A stretch of 64,000 bases of DNA. Origin: Channallabes apus. Lineage: Eukaryota; Chordata; Actinopteri; Siluriformes; Clariidae. The notes below the pieces were generated by a model that had not been told where the DNA came from, ran no database searches, and saw nothing but the letters and a program-made list of their open reading frames with translations. The translations under genes and the position numbers were made by a program. Shown here piece after piece: positions 44,445 through 55,390 of this stretch. The stretch is taken from assembly GCA_030522415.1 (NCBI GenBank), contig CM060126.1, positions 11,668,852 through 11,732,851 on the forward strand, in the 5' to 3' direction. How positions within the stretch are numbered: position 1 is the first letter of the stretch; every line of letters starts with the position of its first letter.

Positions 44445-45434
44445 CTAATGCCCTATTTGGACTGGTTTTGTTTTCTTTTTTTTCTTTACAAACACAGCTG
44501 AACAAAGGCAGGCAGTACCACACAAAGCATAATGCTTTAAAACAATACAGAATTTTTCATCTCGAACACCATAAACCAGTGGACTAAGGCTGCGTGGTGC
44601 AAACAAGAAAACAATAAAGTTGGAATATCTTACATTCCTAAAAGTTAATTCTTCAACCTTCCAATATGCCATTTCTATATATGGGTTGAATAATTGCATC
44701 ATGCACAGAAACAGTTGAACACCATGAAGCAGCACAGTTCTGAGACTCTTATTGGTTGATTTCTTTTTCTCAGAGGAAGCAGCTCTGGCTGCAATCATTA
44801 TCCTGATGTAGGTGAAGATAGTAATAATCACCATAAAAAGAAAAAGGAAAACATACATTACAGCACGACCATGTCCCTGCCAATCTTTAGTTATCATCGT
44901 CTCTGCACTACACACAGCAGAGGAGAAAAAAGCAGAAGGTGGGGCTGCTGCCCAATAGCCTATGAAAACAAATGCTGGAATAATAGAACTTATACTCCAT
45001 ATGATAAAAATTCCATATAATCTGGTCCTATGGGTGGAAATTTCAGCATGTCTCAAAGGCATGCATATAGCCACATAGCGTTCCAGACACATTGCCACCA
45101 AAGTCAGTGGTGTACAGCAGATCAAAACATTTTGAAATACTAAAAACAGACTGCAGATAAATATGTTCACAGGATACTGGAAAGTAACATCAATAACAAG
45201 CAAGTTAGCTTGAAATATAAAAGCAGTGTCAACAAATAGGGTTTGTGCAAACAAAATATATCTAGTTTCATTTCTAAATGCCTCTTTTTTCATAATTGTC
45301 AATATCATTAAACAGTTTACATAGAGAAAAATTACAACGAGGATCTGCAATAACAAGAACTTCTCAAACAAATGCCTTGTTACATCAGATAACAAATTAC
45401 TGCTTGCATTACCATTTGCTTCTGCACTCTGCAT
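44445..45434 (-). CDS. Odorant receptor, OR131-2-like (329 aa, single exon)
   Basis: Intact seven-transmembrane receptor with no intron, as usual for fish odorant receptors; it would act in olfactory neuron cilia through a G protein. It has an N-glycosylation site at N9, TM1 at about 28-48 and TM2 at about 58-80. Cys94 and Cys175 could form the TM3 to ECL2 disulfide. The TM3 end motif MCLERYVAICMPLRHAEI (115-132) carries ERY instead of the mammalian-OR DRY, typical of the OR131-2-like group. TM5 is at about 192-214, TM6 at 231-250, and TM7 holds SPLVYGVRDEKF (284-295). The C-tail ends with a lysine run. The ATG at 45434 is preceded by stop-rich sequence. Family assignment is from memory; the ligand is unknown. 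Confidence 0.93.
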   Translation of the reverse strand: MQSAEANGNASSNLLSDVTRHLFEKFLLLQILVVIFLYVNCLMILTIMKKEAFRNETRYILFAQTLFVDTAFIFQANLLVIDVTFQYPVNIFICSLFLVFQNVLICCTPLTLVAMCLERYVAICMPLRHAEISTHRTRLYGIFIIWSISSIIPAFVFIGYWAAAPPSAFFSSAVCSAETMITKDWQGHGRAVMYVFLFLFMVIITIFTYIRIMIAARAASSEKKKSTNKSLRTVLLHGVQLFLCMMQLFNPYIEMAYWKVEELTFRNVRYSNFIVFLFAPRSLSPLVYGVRDEKFCIVLKHYALCGTACLCSAVFVKKKKKTKPVQIGH

Positions 45435-45572
45435 GTCTGTAAAAATAATAGCTCATTAACGATTTCTGGTGTGGTTGGATAGGGGATCGCTAAAAAAGGA
45501 ACATGTTTGTGATATTTATACATATCTAGTGGTGAGTGGGAGTCAGAGGTTGGGGGCAAGCCCTAGGAATTA

Positions 45573-45574
<2 letters not shown>

Positions 45575-45652
<78 letters not shown>
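45575..45652. repeat. Compound microsatellite (CT)n(TA)n
   Basis: About 140 nt upstream of the odorant receptor start. Same composition as at 1395-1482. Confidence 0.95.
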
Positions 45653-45655
<3 letters not shown>

Positions 45656-46456
45656 TATCTAGCGAAAACAGGTCACACACTAAGATTTAAGACTCAACTG
45701 CCTTTAGCTTCAATATGGGTGTGCAGTGTGGTGGGCAATTTATGTATAAAAATGATTCATCATCCTCCTGCTCTTTTACAATATTGGAATATGGCCTGTC
45801 CCATCATAAAAGAAAAACATCTATTGATGTGATAACCTGGTCATTTATGTTTTCTGGGAATCGATTGACTTAATTTTCTTAATTAACTTAATTTTTCTTC
45901 CAGAGAGTTGCACAATGGGCCCATTACCAGTTTTGTTGGAAGTTTATTGAGAAGCAAAATGAACACCTAAACTGTGAACACATTAAAGGACTTCAGGACA
46001 AAAATTGGAAAAATTGAGAGTGGGCAAGACTACGAGGTTATTTTAAACCATTAAACATGAATTTTTCCTCCTGGTGAGGAGACTGGCGGGCAAAACCACG
46101 GAAAACAAAAATCTGCAGTACAAGCCTAAAAAAAAGTATCACTAAAGAATACAAATTATATTATTAAGTGTTATTTACTTCAATTTACTGTTCCCTTTCA
46201 AAGGCTACCCTCGATGCTGCGTGAAAACGCTATGGGAACATCTTTTCGTGTTGTGAAGCATGTGTGTATCAAACACGCCAAATTTTGGCCTATATAACCT
46301 CAGTCAGGTGACGTCATCTAATGAGATTCACCTGCAGGTTATAAATAGGAGTAAACCGGAAACATTCCTCAGATCTTTTGTCTTCATGACCGCATTGTGC
46401 GCGTGTGTCATACTAAAACAGCAATTAAAAAGCAAAAAGTGTTTAACTCACCAATA

Positions 46457-47033
46457 TAATGGCGGAGTTTAGAGTGAGATGTCCCCCTCCTTGTGAAAAT
46501 TTCCTTTCGGAGGGCGATCTCCACACTTTCTGTTTTTTGAATGTTTGGGTGAAAAGCACGCTCTCCAAAGGCTCCAAGTAAACTGTGAACACTGTGATCT
46601 TCATCGCATGAAAGTGCTTCGCGCGCGTCTCACGTTCTTTAAGGAACCACGAGCCACGCTGCACTCTTGGGGATGACAAGTTGACCTGGCCGAGGTGCAC
46701 GAGACGGAGTCCGCCCTCCTTTCTCTCGCCCTCTCCTCCGATCGCGAAGTCTCTCCTTACACTTCACAAGCGCACTCCAGTGTTTCTCATGAGTGTGCAG
46801 AAGAGACTAGTTCTCTTGCTTCCATGGAAATGGAAGTAGCTACCTCAGAATGCTCCTCTAAGGAAGATAGAGAGTATGAGGAGCTGCTTGAAGTCATAAT
46901 GCGTACAGTCAAGCACTTGCACATTGACTGGCCACAGGAGCAAGCCCATCCCAAACGAAGACAGTTCGTCAAACAGGCCACCTCAAAGAGATCAGACCGC
47001 CGCACCGTCTTCTTCTCTAAGAAGAAGACCTGA
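46457..47033 (+). pseudogene. DIRS gag remnant
   Basis: Starts MAEFRVRCPPPCENFLSEGD, then changes frame (KCLGEKHALQ and CEHC in another frame) and skips most of the central region before the basic C-terminus (RRTVFFSKKK). The copy at 7165-8540 shows the same layout in full. Confidence 0.75.
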
Positions 47034-47262
47034 AGCTCATGCGGCCAGGACCGTGGGGGAGGCCAGGACTCCCCCCGGGGGAGGGGCGCGTAACATCCTT
47101 TCCTATAAGAGTGTGCCCTCCATGGTGCACGGTCGCCTTTGGGGGTCGGTGTTCAGTTTCCGCCGCCTTTGGTGTTTCGCACAACACCGGTCTCCAACAG
47201 GATGTTAGTTCTTCGGTCATATCCTGCTTTATTTCAGGATGCCAAACCACTAACACCCCTCC

Positions 47263-47763
47263 GTGCTAAAACTTGTGCCCCTTTCGGAGAAACTGGTAGC
47301 GTGGAAGCTACTGCCAGGCATATCTCCCTGGGTGTTAAAGACTGTAGAGAAAGGCTACAGGATTCAGTGTGCACATTGTCTGCGTTTCAACGGCGTGGTC
47401 TCCACTTCTGTGATACTGGAAAGGGCGCATCTGCTGAATCTCGAACTCCAAGCATTTCTGGAGAAAGGGGCCATAGAACAGGTTCCCCCTCCAGACATAA
47501 AGTCAGGCTACTACAGTCGTTATTTCTTGGTCTTCAAGAAAAACAGGGGGCTGCGTCCAATCCTAGACCTTCGTGGGCTGAACCGCTATCTCAAAAAGTA
47601 CAGATTCAAAATGCTGACTGTCAAAATTATTGTCTCACAGATCCTACCAAAGGATTGGTTTGTGACAATAGATCTGAAGGACGCATACTTTCACATAGAA
47701 ATTTTGCCACAACACATGAAGTTCCTGAAGTTCGCTTTCGGGGGCTGTATCTTACATTCTTAG
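47263..47763 (+). pseudogene. DIRS reverse transcriptase fragment
   Basis: One open frame reads LNLELQAFLEKGAIEQVPPP, SRYFLVFKKNRGLRPILDLR, LNRYLKKYRFKMLTV, then DWFVTIDLKDAYFHIEILP with the first catalytic Asp of RT, and KFLKFAFGG. It stops before the second catalytic motif. Confidence 0.88.
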
Positions 47764-48059
47764 CTTACGGTCAAAAGCTTGTTGTAAGAGCCATATCGTA
47801 CTTGTTATGAATTTGTTGTTGTGTTTATTTTTATTTTATTTGTTGTTATTTCATTTATTCTACCTTGTTCTATTCATTAGTAAAGCATTAAACATTAAGT
47901 TTGTTACATAAGCCATAAGCTTTAAATTTCTTAGTTATGCATCCATTTTGACAATCGTAAGTTGGTCTGTGATGTCATTCCACTATGACATGTATCTGTA
48001 TGACTATCGCATGATAGAAAATTCAGTTTAGATGTGGAAGGCTACAGAAACACAAGCTT

Positions 48060-49462
48060 TTGAACGTAAGCTTCCGTAAGCTCCCGGTAAGCTAAGAATG
48101 TAAGATACAGCAACTAGGATGTTGTAACCGTTAGCTCCCGTAAGTAGGTGTATACAACAAGAGTGTTGTTATATACATAAGCTAAGACTGTAATTTATAA
48201 GATACAGCAAATAGGTTGTTGTAAAAGTCAGAGATTTGCAAGATACAGCAACTGGTGTCTGTAACCACAGTGGATTTACTCAAGATGACTGTATGAAGTG
48301 TTGATTCTTTGATGCTGACAAAATAAACTACAAGAGACAAAGAGATCGGACTTCTGTTGTGTGAGTGAAACTTTAAGACAAAGCTACGTGTCAAAACTAG
48401 TGAAATAATATGACCGCATCTACATAAAGTCAAACGCTTTCCGCTGTTTGAACGAAAACAAGTGAACGCTGAAAGGGAAAGTAAAAGAGAGTAGCGCGCC
48501 TTGAACCTCACCATGCCGAACAACAAGGATGACGCTCCCAGCACTTGGCTGGAGAGCCTAACAGCAGCATCCAAAAGGTCTGTAACTTCTACATCATCCT
48601 TAGCCCGACTAAAGAAAAAGCAGCAACCTTGGACGAACGTCTCGAGTTAGAAATGGAGGAAGCACAACTAAAGGCACAATTAAAAACAAAAAAGGGAAGG
48701 AAAAGCCAGGGTCAGCTTTGCAACCGACGTCAGACAGGTTGGTAAAATTCACAAAGACTTGATTACAATGAAGAATGCCGGTACGTTAGCTGTTAGCGCT
48801 TTCACTAAGCCGTGCACATATTGTAAAAACTGCCACATCTTAGACGAGTGCATAATATTTAACGATCAGACACACAAAGACAAAGTAGAATTCATAAAAA
48901 AGAATGGATTCTGTTTCGAATGTTTAAGAAAGGGTCATTTGTGGAATAACTGTACCAGAAAATTAACATGTTCATTGTGCTCAAAGCCTCATCCTCGCAT
49001 GCTACACACAGCAGTGCAAGACACGGCGCAGTTAGCCACAAGCGCCCACGGAAACAAAACTGAAGGTGAAACAAAAAATACACCTTGAGTCACGAATAAA
49101 AATGCGCTCACTGGGGCGGGAGATAATTGCATCCTCCCCATTGTACCCGTTAAAATAAAGTCCAAGAAAAAGGACACAATAGTAGAAGCCATGTACTATC
49201 ATGTGAAAGTCCCCGAGAAGGACACAGATCTGCTGCGCTTCCTATGGTGGCTGAATGGAGATGTGAACCAAGACTTAGTTGAATATAAAATGGTAGTTCA
49301 TCTGTTCGGTGCAAAATCGTCGCCTAGTGTTGCTAACTTCGCCCTCAGAAAGACAGCAGAAATAAACTACAAGAGACAAAGAGATCGGACTACTGTTGTG
49401 TGAGTGAAACTTTAAGATAAAGCTACGCGTCAAAACTAGTGAAATAATGTGACCGCATCTAC
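48060..49462 (+). mobile_element. BEL/Pao retrotransposon, multiply deleted copy
   Basis: 5' LTR about 48133-48420 and a partial 3' LTR at about 49353-49461 (ends CCGCATCTACA). The gag starts at 48512 (MPNNKDDAPSTWLESLTA) but has large internal deletions and frame changes. The zinc-knuckle part is readable at 48759-49088, followed by the RT tail at 49191-49375. Confidence 0.85.
48759..49088 (+). pseudogene. BEL/Pao gag nucleocapsid region
   Basis: Contains CTYCKNCHILDEC, CFECLRKGHLWNNC and CSLCSKPHPRMLH: three Cys/His knuckles in the order seen in the 55391-58097 copy. A stop replaces the codon after KNTP. Confidence 0.82.
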
Positions 49463-49689
49463 ACTTGTGTTTCCGTAGCCTTCCGCATCTAAACTAACTT
49501 TTCTATCATGCAATAGTCATACAAATACATGTCATAGTGGAATGACATCACAGACCAACTTGCGATTGTCAAAATGGATGCATAACTAACAAATTTAAAG
49601 CTTATATTTAAGGCTTATGTAATAAACTTAATGCTTACTTCTTAACTAATGAATAGAATGAGGTAGAACTAGAGAGGTACATTTCCTGA

Positions 49690-50170
49690 AGAAAATGTGA
49701 GTGGTGCTTGCCGTGGCAAGTTAACACGAGGCTAGCTAATCAGCTTAACTTCATGATAGGGAGATGGTAATCATGTTAAGTGGACAAAGCTAATATAGCT
49801 AGCATGATGCTAGCAACATGCTAATATTCTTAGCATAATGCTAGCAACATGATAAGCACTCTAGCATCATGTCAGCGACACTCTAATGATGTTACTAGCG
49901 ACATACTAATATGGTTAGCATAATGCTAGCAACATGCTAACAAGCTAAACTCCATGCTAGCAACACCAGCATCATGCTAGGAACATTCTACACCTGTAAT
50001 TAGCGAAATGTCACCAAAGTTAGCATAATGCTAGCAACATGCTAATAGCGTTAGCATCATGCTAGCAATGTGCTGATGTAATTAGCATAATGCTAGCGAC
50101 ATGCTAATATCGTTAGCATCATGCTAGCAAAATGCTAATCGCGTTAGCATCATGCTAATGAGGGTGCTAG
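49690..50170. repeat. Degenerate tandem array rich in GCTAGC
   Basis: Many imperfect copies of a roughly 23-bp unit such as AGCATAATGCTAGCAACATG with CTAAT. Unit length drifts between copies. Confidence 0.85.
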
Positions 50171-50289
50171 GGGGCGTGGCTAATGAGCATGATGATAAAT
50201 GCAAAAGAGTGATTGGTTGCCTGAGTAGAATGAACTTTCCACCGTGTCACTACGACAGTTGGTTCCAAAGTTAAATCAATGTCAAGTCT

Positions 50290-50790
50290 ATGAGCGTTTA
50301 ATTGCCCCCTGCGGGGGCAATTAGCCACCCAACCCCTCAGATGAGTCACTGTACCCCCTTCCCAGACCCTTCAAGGGTCTACGACGAACTGTGAGGGACC
50401 AGCGGTTAATTGCCCCCCTGCGGGGGCAATTAACCGCCCCAGCCCTGAGAAAAGTCATAGCACCCCACTCCCGGATAAGCCACTCGACTTGACACCTCAT
50501 TCATGGGGCTACGACAAACGCAGTCAAAGTTGGTCTCAATGATAAGTCTATGACCATGGGTGTAAGACAAACGGTGCGGCAATAGCGGTTAAAATGTTAA
50601 GTCTATGAGCTTTTAATTGCCCCTGCGGGCAATTAACCGCCCAGCCCTGAGCAAAGTCATAGCACTCGACCCCCGCATAAGCCGCACGATTTGACACCTC
50701 ATTGACGGGTCCATGACTAACAGTGCGGGACTAGCCATTAAAATGTTTAGCCTATGGGCGGTTAATTGCCCCCACAGGGGGGCAAATTGT
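50290..50790. repeat. Array with four GC-rich palindromes
   Basis: Palindromes at 50299-50323, 50402-50437, 50613-50635 and 50758-50788 share TTAATTGCCCC and its complement GGGGCAATTAA, with arms up to about 16 bp. The sequence between them (AGTCATAGCACCCCACTCCC and similar) is also repeated, so the unit is about 150-200 bp. Confidence 0.8.
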
Positions 50791-51040
50791 AAAATTTAAA
50801 CACTATTTTTACCAAGAGACTCCTGGAAATCAATTCACAGTTAACATTTGTAATAAACTTCAAGTTTCCATACTTTGTGAAATGTAAGTAAAATAACCAA
50901 TTCAGGTACATTATTTAATGTAAAAGTGCTATTATAATATGTGCTGTGCTAATTATGTATGTCTGTTTTATTATGGATATCCATACAGTATATCATGGTT
51001 TTCAGGATATCATGTTTCCCCATCATATGCAGGTGCTGAG

Positions 51041-51096
<56 letters not shown>

Positions 51097-51903
51097 GTGA
51101 ATAACATGACATATATTGTGGACATATAATTAGGGGAAAAAAATTAAATTAAGGATGTCTTGAAACATAATGCAGTAACTCTACAGTATTTATTTGAACA
51201 CGGTAAAGGTGTTAATGTTTCGTACATTCCTTAATTTGTCCTTTCGGTTTGTGTTTTATGTGTCACTGTTTTCAATATACTGTACATACTGTAAAACGTA
51301 TGGACAACAATGTTCCGGAAGCATTATTAAATATTCAATAAGGCACACACACACAATTTAGTTGCAATAAAGTTTTATTAAATATATAATAAAGCAGGCA
51401 GTACTGTATATGGCAAATAGTCACTCAAAATCTTTACAAAAGTAAGAGTATTCATTAATTAATTTTTTTTACAAAAGAGGAAAGCTCAATCTTTTCTTTC
51501 TAAGAAGTTCGTTAATTATGTCTCTTATTTGTTTGTTGTTGTGGGCTGTGGGTTGGAATTTCCTAGCAACAGCATCGGAAAGTGCTTGAAGCAGAATTAC
51601 CCCATCAGTGAAACCGGTTTGATAACTTCACACCAAGGATAGGTGAGAAGTGGGATTACAGTAACGGTTTCTGTGGGTCTTCACCCACAAGTGATGTGGA
51701 TCGCGTTGTATTCAGCAAATAGACTAAAACAAAATCATGTTTGCTTCAGCATTGGAAACAATATTGTATTAGCCCAACTTTATTTAAGATTAAAATAATA
51801 GTGGGTTAGGAACGTTATTCGTCATATAACTTAAATGGCTGAATGAAGTTAAATATACACAATAAATTAATAATTGCGTTTGCTTTACATTTGAGCACTC
51901 GTG
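50791..51903. other. No gene; GATA microsatellite and old repeat
   Basis: (GATA)n at 51043-51096. A copy of the GGTTTGATAACTTC repeat lies at about 51580-51720. The rest is AT-rich. Confidence 0.55.
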
Positions 51904-52255
51904 TGTCACGTTTCTGATGTCTGCGTCTGGAATGTGAGCGTGGCATGAACGCGGAGGAGGCGAGCTGACGGTTTACTAAAGTCCTTTTATTTGACATCAA
52001 AGGGCAAAACAAACATCCAAACACAAACTAAGACTCTAATGCAACTAAAGCTAGACGCCTGACTGAACTTCAGCCAGGCTATTTATACAAAACATAAAAC
52101 ACAATGAACTCATTAAATTCCCTCGGTTCAGGTGAGCTTCTACGTCACCTGACCGAGGTGCAAACTGGGAACTGAAGTCAAATATCCAACACAAACAAAC
52201 TACAAACCAAAACCAAAAACGGGCGTTAGGCGCCCTCTAGGGGTTAACCGTCACA
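51904..52255 (-). repeat. Short LTR element copy 2, 3' LTR
   Basis: Same termini as copy 1 (minus strand TGTGACGGTTAACCCC at the start). Confidence 0.88.
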
Positions 52256-53733
52256 GTACTCCACCCCAAAGAAATGCTCCTCTGGAGCATCACCGGAGGC
52301 CCCGGGCTCCCACCCCACAGTACTACCTTTGGCCTCCTGACCAGGAGGCTGGGTGATGGGGCTGGAGAAGCGCTCGGCGGCTGCAGAGCTGGAGAAGCGC
52401 TCGGCGGCTGCAGAGCTGGAGAAGCGCTCGGCGGCTGCAGGCTGGAGAAGCGCTCGGCGGCTGCAGAGCTGGAGAAGCGCTCGGCGGCTGCAGAGCTGGA
52501 GAAGCGCTCGACGAAGGCATTGGTGCGCGCTCCGCGCTCGACAGCGGCGTTGGAGCGCGCTCGGCGCTCGACAGCGGCGTTGGAGCGCGCTCGGCGCTCG
52601 ACAGCGGCGTTGGAGCGTGCAGTGCGCTCGACAGCGGCGTTGGAGCGTGCAGTGCGCTCGACGGCAGCTCTGGAGCGTGCACGGCGCTCGACGACGGCTC
52701 TGGAGCGTGCACGGCGCTCGACGACGGATCTGGAGCGTGCAGTGCGCTCGACAGCGGCGTTGGAGCGTACTTTGCGCTCGACAGCGGCGTTGGAGCGTAC
52801 TTTGCGCTCGACAGCGGCGTTGGAGCGTGCAGTGCGCTCGACGGCTCAACGTCGTCCTCAAAGCCGGGAGGCGGCGGCAGAACAGGTGCGTCGGTCAGCG
52901 GCTGCTGACATGCTAGCTCGCTGTCCACGAAGCCGGCAGGCGGCGGCAGGATGAGTGCGTCGGTCAGCGGCTGCTGACACGCTAGCTCGCTGTCCACGAA
53001 GCCGGCAGGCGGCGGCAGAACGGGTGCGTCGGTCAGCGGCTGCTGACATGCTAGCTCGCTGTCCACGAAGCCGACAGGCGGCGGCAGGATGAGTGCATCG
53101 GACAGCGGCTGCTGACATGCCAGCTCGCTGTCCACGAAGCCGGCAGGCGGCGGCGGGATGAGTGCATCGGTCAGCGGCTGCTGACACGCTTGCTCGCTGC
53201 TGAGCGTTGGCGATGGAGGCGAAAGCTCCGAGCCCGCTTCGCGGTTATCCCGGAAGTGGAGGATCAGCTGCTGGAGCTCCTTCACCTGCTCCTGCATTCC
53301 TCTCACCTGCTCCGGAATCCACCACATGAGCTCCTTGTGCTGCTGCTCCGCCTGGGGTTCTCTCTCCCCCGTGTCACCGCCGTACTTGGGCTTCCTCGCC
53401 CTTCTCTTCCGGCCGGTGCGGGGAATCACGTGACCCCGTGCCGCGTCACCTCTGAATGGCGTCCGCCTAACGGCGAGCCCGCAGCCCTCCCAGCTCTGTG
53501 GCGTCTCTCTCTCTCTCTCTCCTCGCTGCTCTCCCGGCCGTGCCCCTGCTCCTGTTTGGCCAGCTGGTTGTACCTCCAGCTCTGGAACAGATCTACCTTG
53601 CCGTCTTCCAGCCAGCAGTACTCCCAGCTACCAAACCCCTCTTCCTCGCTGTCCTCCAGCCAGTTCGCCAGCTCGGGCGAGATGGTACCCGCGCCCCCCC
53701 CCCAAAAAACTCCAGGGGGAAATCCTCCGCCAT
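52237..53733 (-). pseudogene. Repeat-rich protein of the short LTR element, copy 2, frameshifted
   Basis: Start ATG at 53733 (MAEDFPLEFFGG) is followed by a shift in a run of C and A (53691-53710). The main open frame (about 53429-52323) reads KELMWWIPEQVRGMQEQVKE, then five repeats of about 23 residues (GFVDSELACQQPLTDA with PPPA linkers) and about 11 ten-residue repeats (SSALHAPTPL, SSAERAPTPL). At least one more shift precedes the end. Repeat numbers differ from copy 1: more of the 23-residue unit, fewer of the ten-residue unit. Confidence 0.7.
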
Positions 53734-53745
53734 GCCACTTGGACG

Positions 53746-53756
53746 GTCTAGCTTTC
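53746..53756 (-). promoter_or_regulatory. Predicted self-primer site of copy 2
   Basis: GAAAGCTAGAC pairs over ten contiguous bases with GTCTAGCTTT, the predicted transcript start at 53907-53898. Confidence 0.6.
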
Positions 53757-54117
53757 TGTCACGATTCCCTGCTTGTCTGCGTCTGGTATGTGTGCGTGGC
53801 ATGAACGCGGAGGCGAGCTGACGGTTGATTAAAGTCCTTTTATTAAACATTTAAAAGGAAACAAAACACCAAACACAAACGGAACTTAACTGCAACAAAA
53901 GCTAGACGCCTGACTGAACTTCAGCCAGGCTATTTATACTAAACATAAAATACCATAAACTCATTAACTTCCCTCGGTTCAGGTGAGCTTCTACGTCACC
54001 TGACCGAGGGGCAAACTGGGAAATGCAGTCCTTAACAAAACACAAACTAAACTGCAACACAAACTACAAACAAACCAAAAACGGGCTTTAGGCGCCCTCT
54101 AGGGGTTAACCGTCACA
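53757..54117 (-). repeat. Short LTR element copy 2, 5' LTR
   Basis: Carries a TATAAATA box on the minus strand (near 53934) upstream of the predicted start. Confidence 0.88.
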
Positions 54118-55034
54118 GAAATCCTATGATGAATGCTGAGATTGTATTTAAAGGGTTAGTCCAAACATGAAAATTCGTTCAACAATTACTCAGATTTATA
54201 TATTCATTTGCATTTATATGCTTCTGTCCAATGCAACAAACACTATATTCATGGTATTAATAAATTGTATAATTAATAAGAAAACAATGCTTTACCAGGC
54301 AATAATCAAAGAGATCCTCTTCAGATTCATGTCTCATCTTTACGCTTTGTTTCTGTGAAAATATTTACATTGTATCATTACATAATCTTTTATTTGTACA
54401 ACTACATTTAGGCATTTCTTCATTTTTGTAAGTTTGCCTTTATCCAAAGCAAATTACAAAAGAGGAAGGCATCAAGCAAGTCAAGCAGTTCTACTAACAC
54501 AAAGTTTCTGACATCGTTAGAAAAATACAAGATAGATCAGTGAGGGATTAAGGAAAATGTGAGAAGCAAGAATCATGTGTGGAAAGATTAAGCATGCAAG
54601 GTCACAGGATGACTACTTATTTTTATTGTCTGCAATGCGATTTAGACAAATTAGAGCTGCTGTCAATACTGTATGAACATATGTACAGGTTCTTTAATCG
54701 TAACTCATTAATAAAGTTCGGCTTCAGAAAAAAAAACTTTTATTGCTAGTGCTCTTTTACCATTTAATGCTTTTGTTCAGTTTGTTCAGAAATGGCATCT
54801 CACTGGCGAGCCTTTGTCTGAACACGCCGTTTTCACGAGTGGTGGGGGTAAGAAACACGCATCTCGGTGTATTAATCCGCGCGCTCGGTTCGTTATTATT
54901 TTATTTATTTATTTATTTATTTACCACAGGACCCCTGGGGGGCTCCGTAGGTTCAGGTTTTTACACGAAAACTGTTTTGTGTTTTGTGAATCTCCACACT
55001 ATTAAAAACTGAAATATTGCTAATTGTACGTCCT
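54118..55034. other. No gene seen
   Basis: A common fish repeat motif (TTAAAGGGTTAGTCCAAACA) lies at about 54147 and an ATTT run at about 54896. No supported coding region. Confidence 0.5.
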
Positions 55035-55390
55035 GAGATTAAGATTAACATTAATTGGGAGTCATGAAAGCGAGAATCACATCCAAAACAGAAAGCTAAA
55101 CTTCCCTCGAACACGACAAACTCCAGCTCCAGCCACGCCATGTAGTACCTCCATGATGATCCCCAACCGACTGATCCACAGCGCGGGCACAGCGTCTCCA
55201 AACACGCATGCGTGGTTTAATTTGGACACATTTTCAGCTTCAGTAGACACTCAATACTTCAGACTGAAACACGACTGCCCCCTACAGGTAATGAAGGGCA
55301 TTTTCACAGCTTCCCGCACGCAGCCGCGCAAAGCCGCGGCAAGTCACAGGATCCCTTTTCTCGAAACGTGCGTTTTTAATGGCGACATCT
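55035..55390. repeat. Dispersed repeat, second copy split at 58875-59035 and 59457-59540
   Basis: GGGAGTCATGAAAGCGAGAA through CGACTGCCCCCTACAGGTAA is intact here. In the second copy it is interrupted by about 420 bp. It ends at GGCGACATCTGTA, where the BEL/Pao element joins. Confidence 0.75.

Larger units (their letters stand above)
46191..47815 (+). mobile_element. DIRS-type element, second copy, 3'-truncated
   Basis: Starts with the DIRS end GTTCCCTTTCAAAG and an ITR (to about 46370) homologous to 8648-8838, including the TGACGTCA and GGTTATAAATA motifs. A deleted gag (46457-47033) and an RT fragment follow. The element breaks off near 47770-47815. Confidence 0.85.
47857..49665. mobile_element. 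Element with about 205-bp inverted repeats enclosing a BEL/Pao copy
   Basis: Left arm (about 47857-48058, TTCTACCTTGTTCTATTCAT to GAAACACAAG) and right arm (about 49462-49665) are inverted copies with about 90% identity. The BEL/Pao sequence starts and stops at the inner ends of the arms. The arms do not match other repeats in the window. This may be a foldback-type element that received the BEL copy in its middle. Confidence 0.65.
51904..54117 (-). mobile_element. Short LTR retroelement, copy 2
   Basis: LTRs 51904-52255 (352 bp) and 53757-54117 (361 bp) are clearly diverged from each other, unlike copy 1. The flanking pentamers differ (TCGTG on the left, GAAAT on the right), so there is no target duplication. 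Internal organisation matches copy 1: primer site, single ORF, purine tract. It may be older, or a product of recombination between two insertions. Confidence 0.85.

Noticed and set aside
50402..50437. Palindromes considered as CRISPR repeats
   Set aside because: Spacing is irregular, the between-palindrome sequence is itself repeated, and the context is a fish genome.
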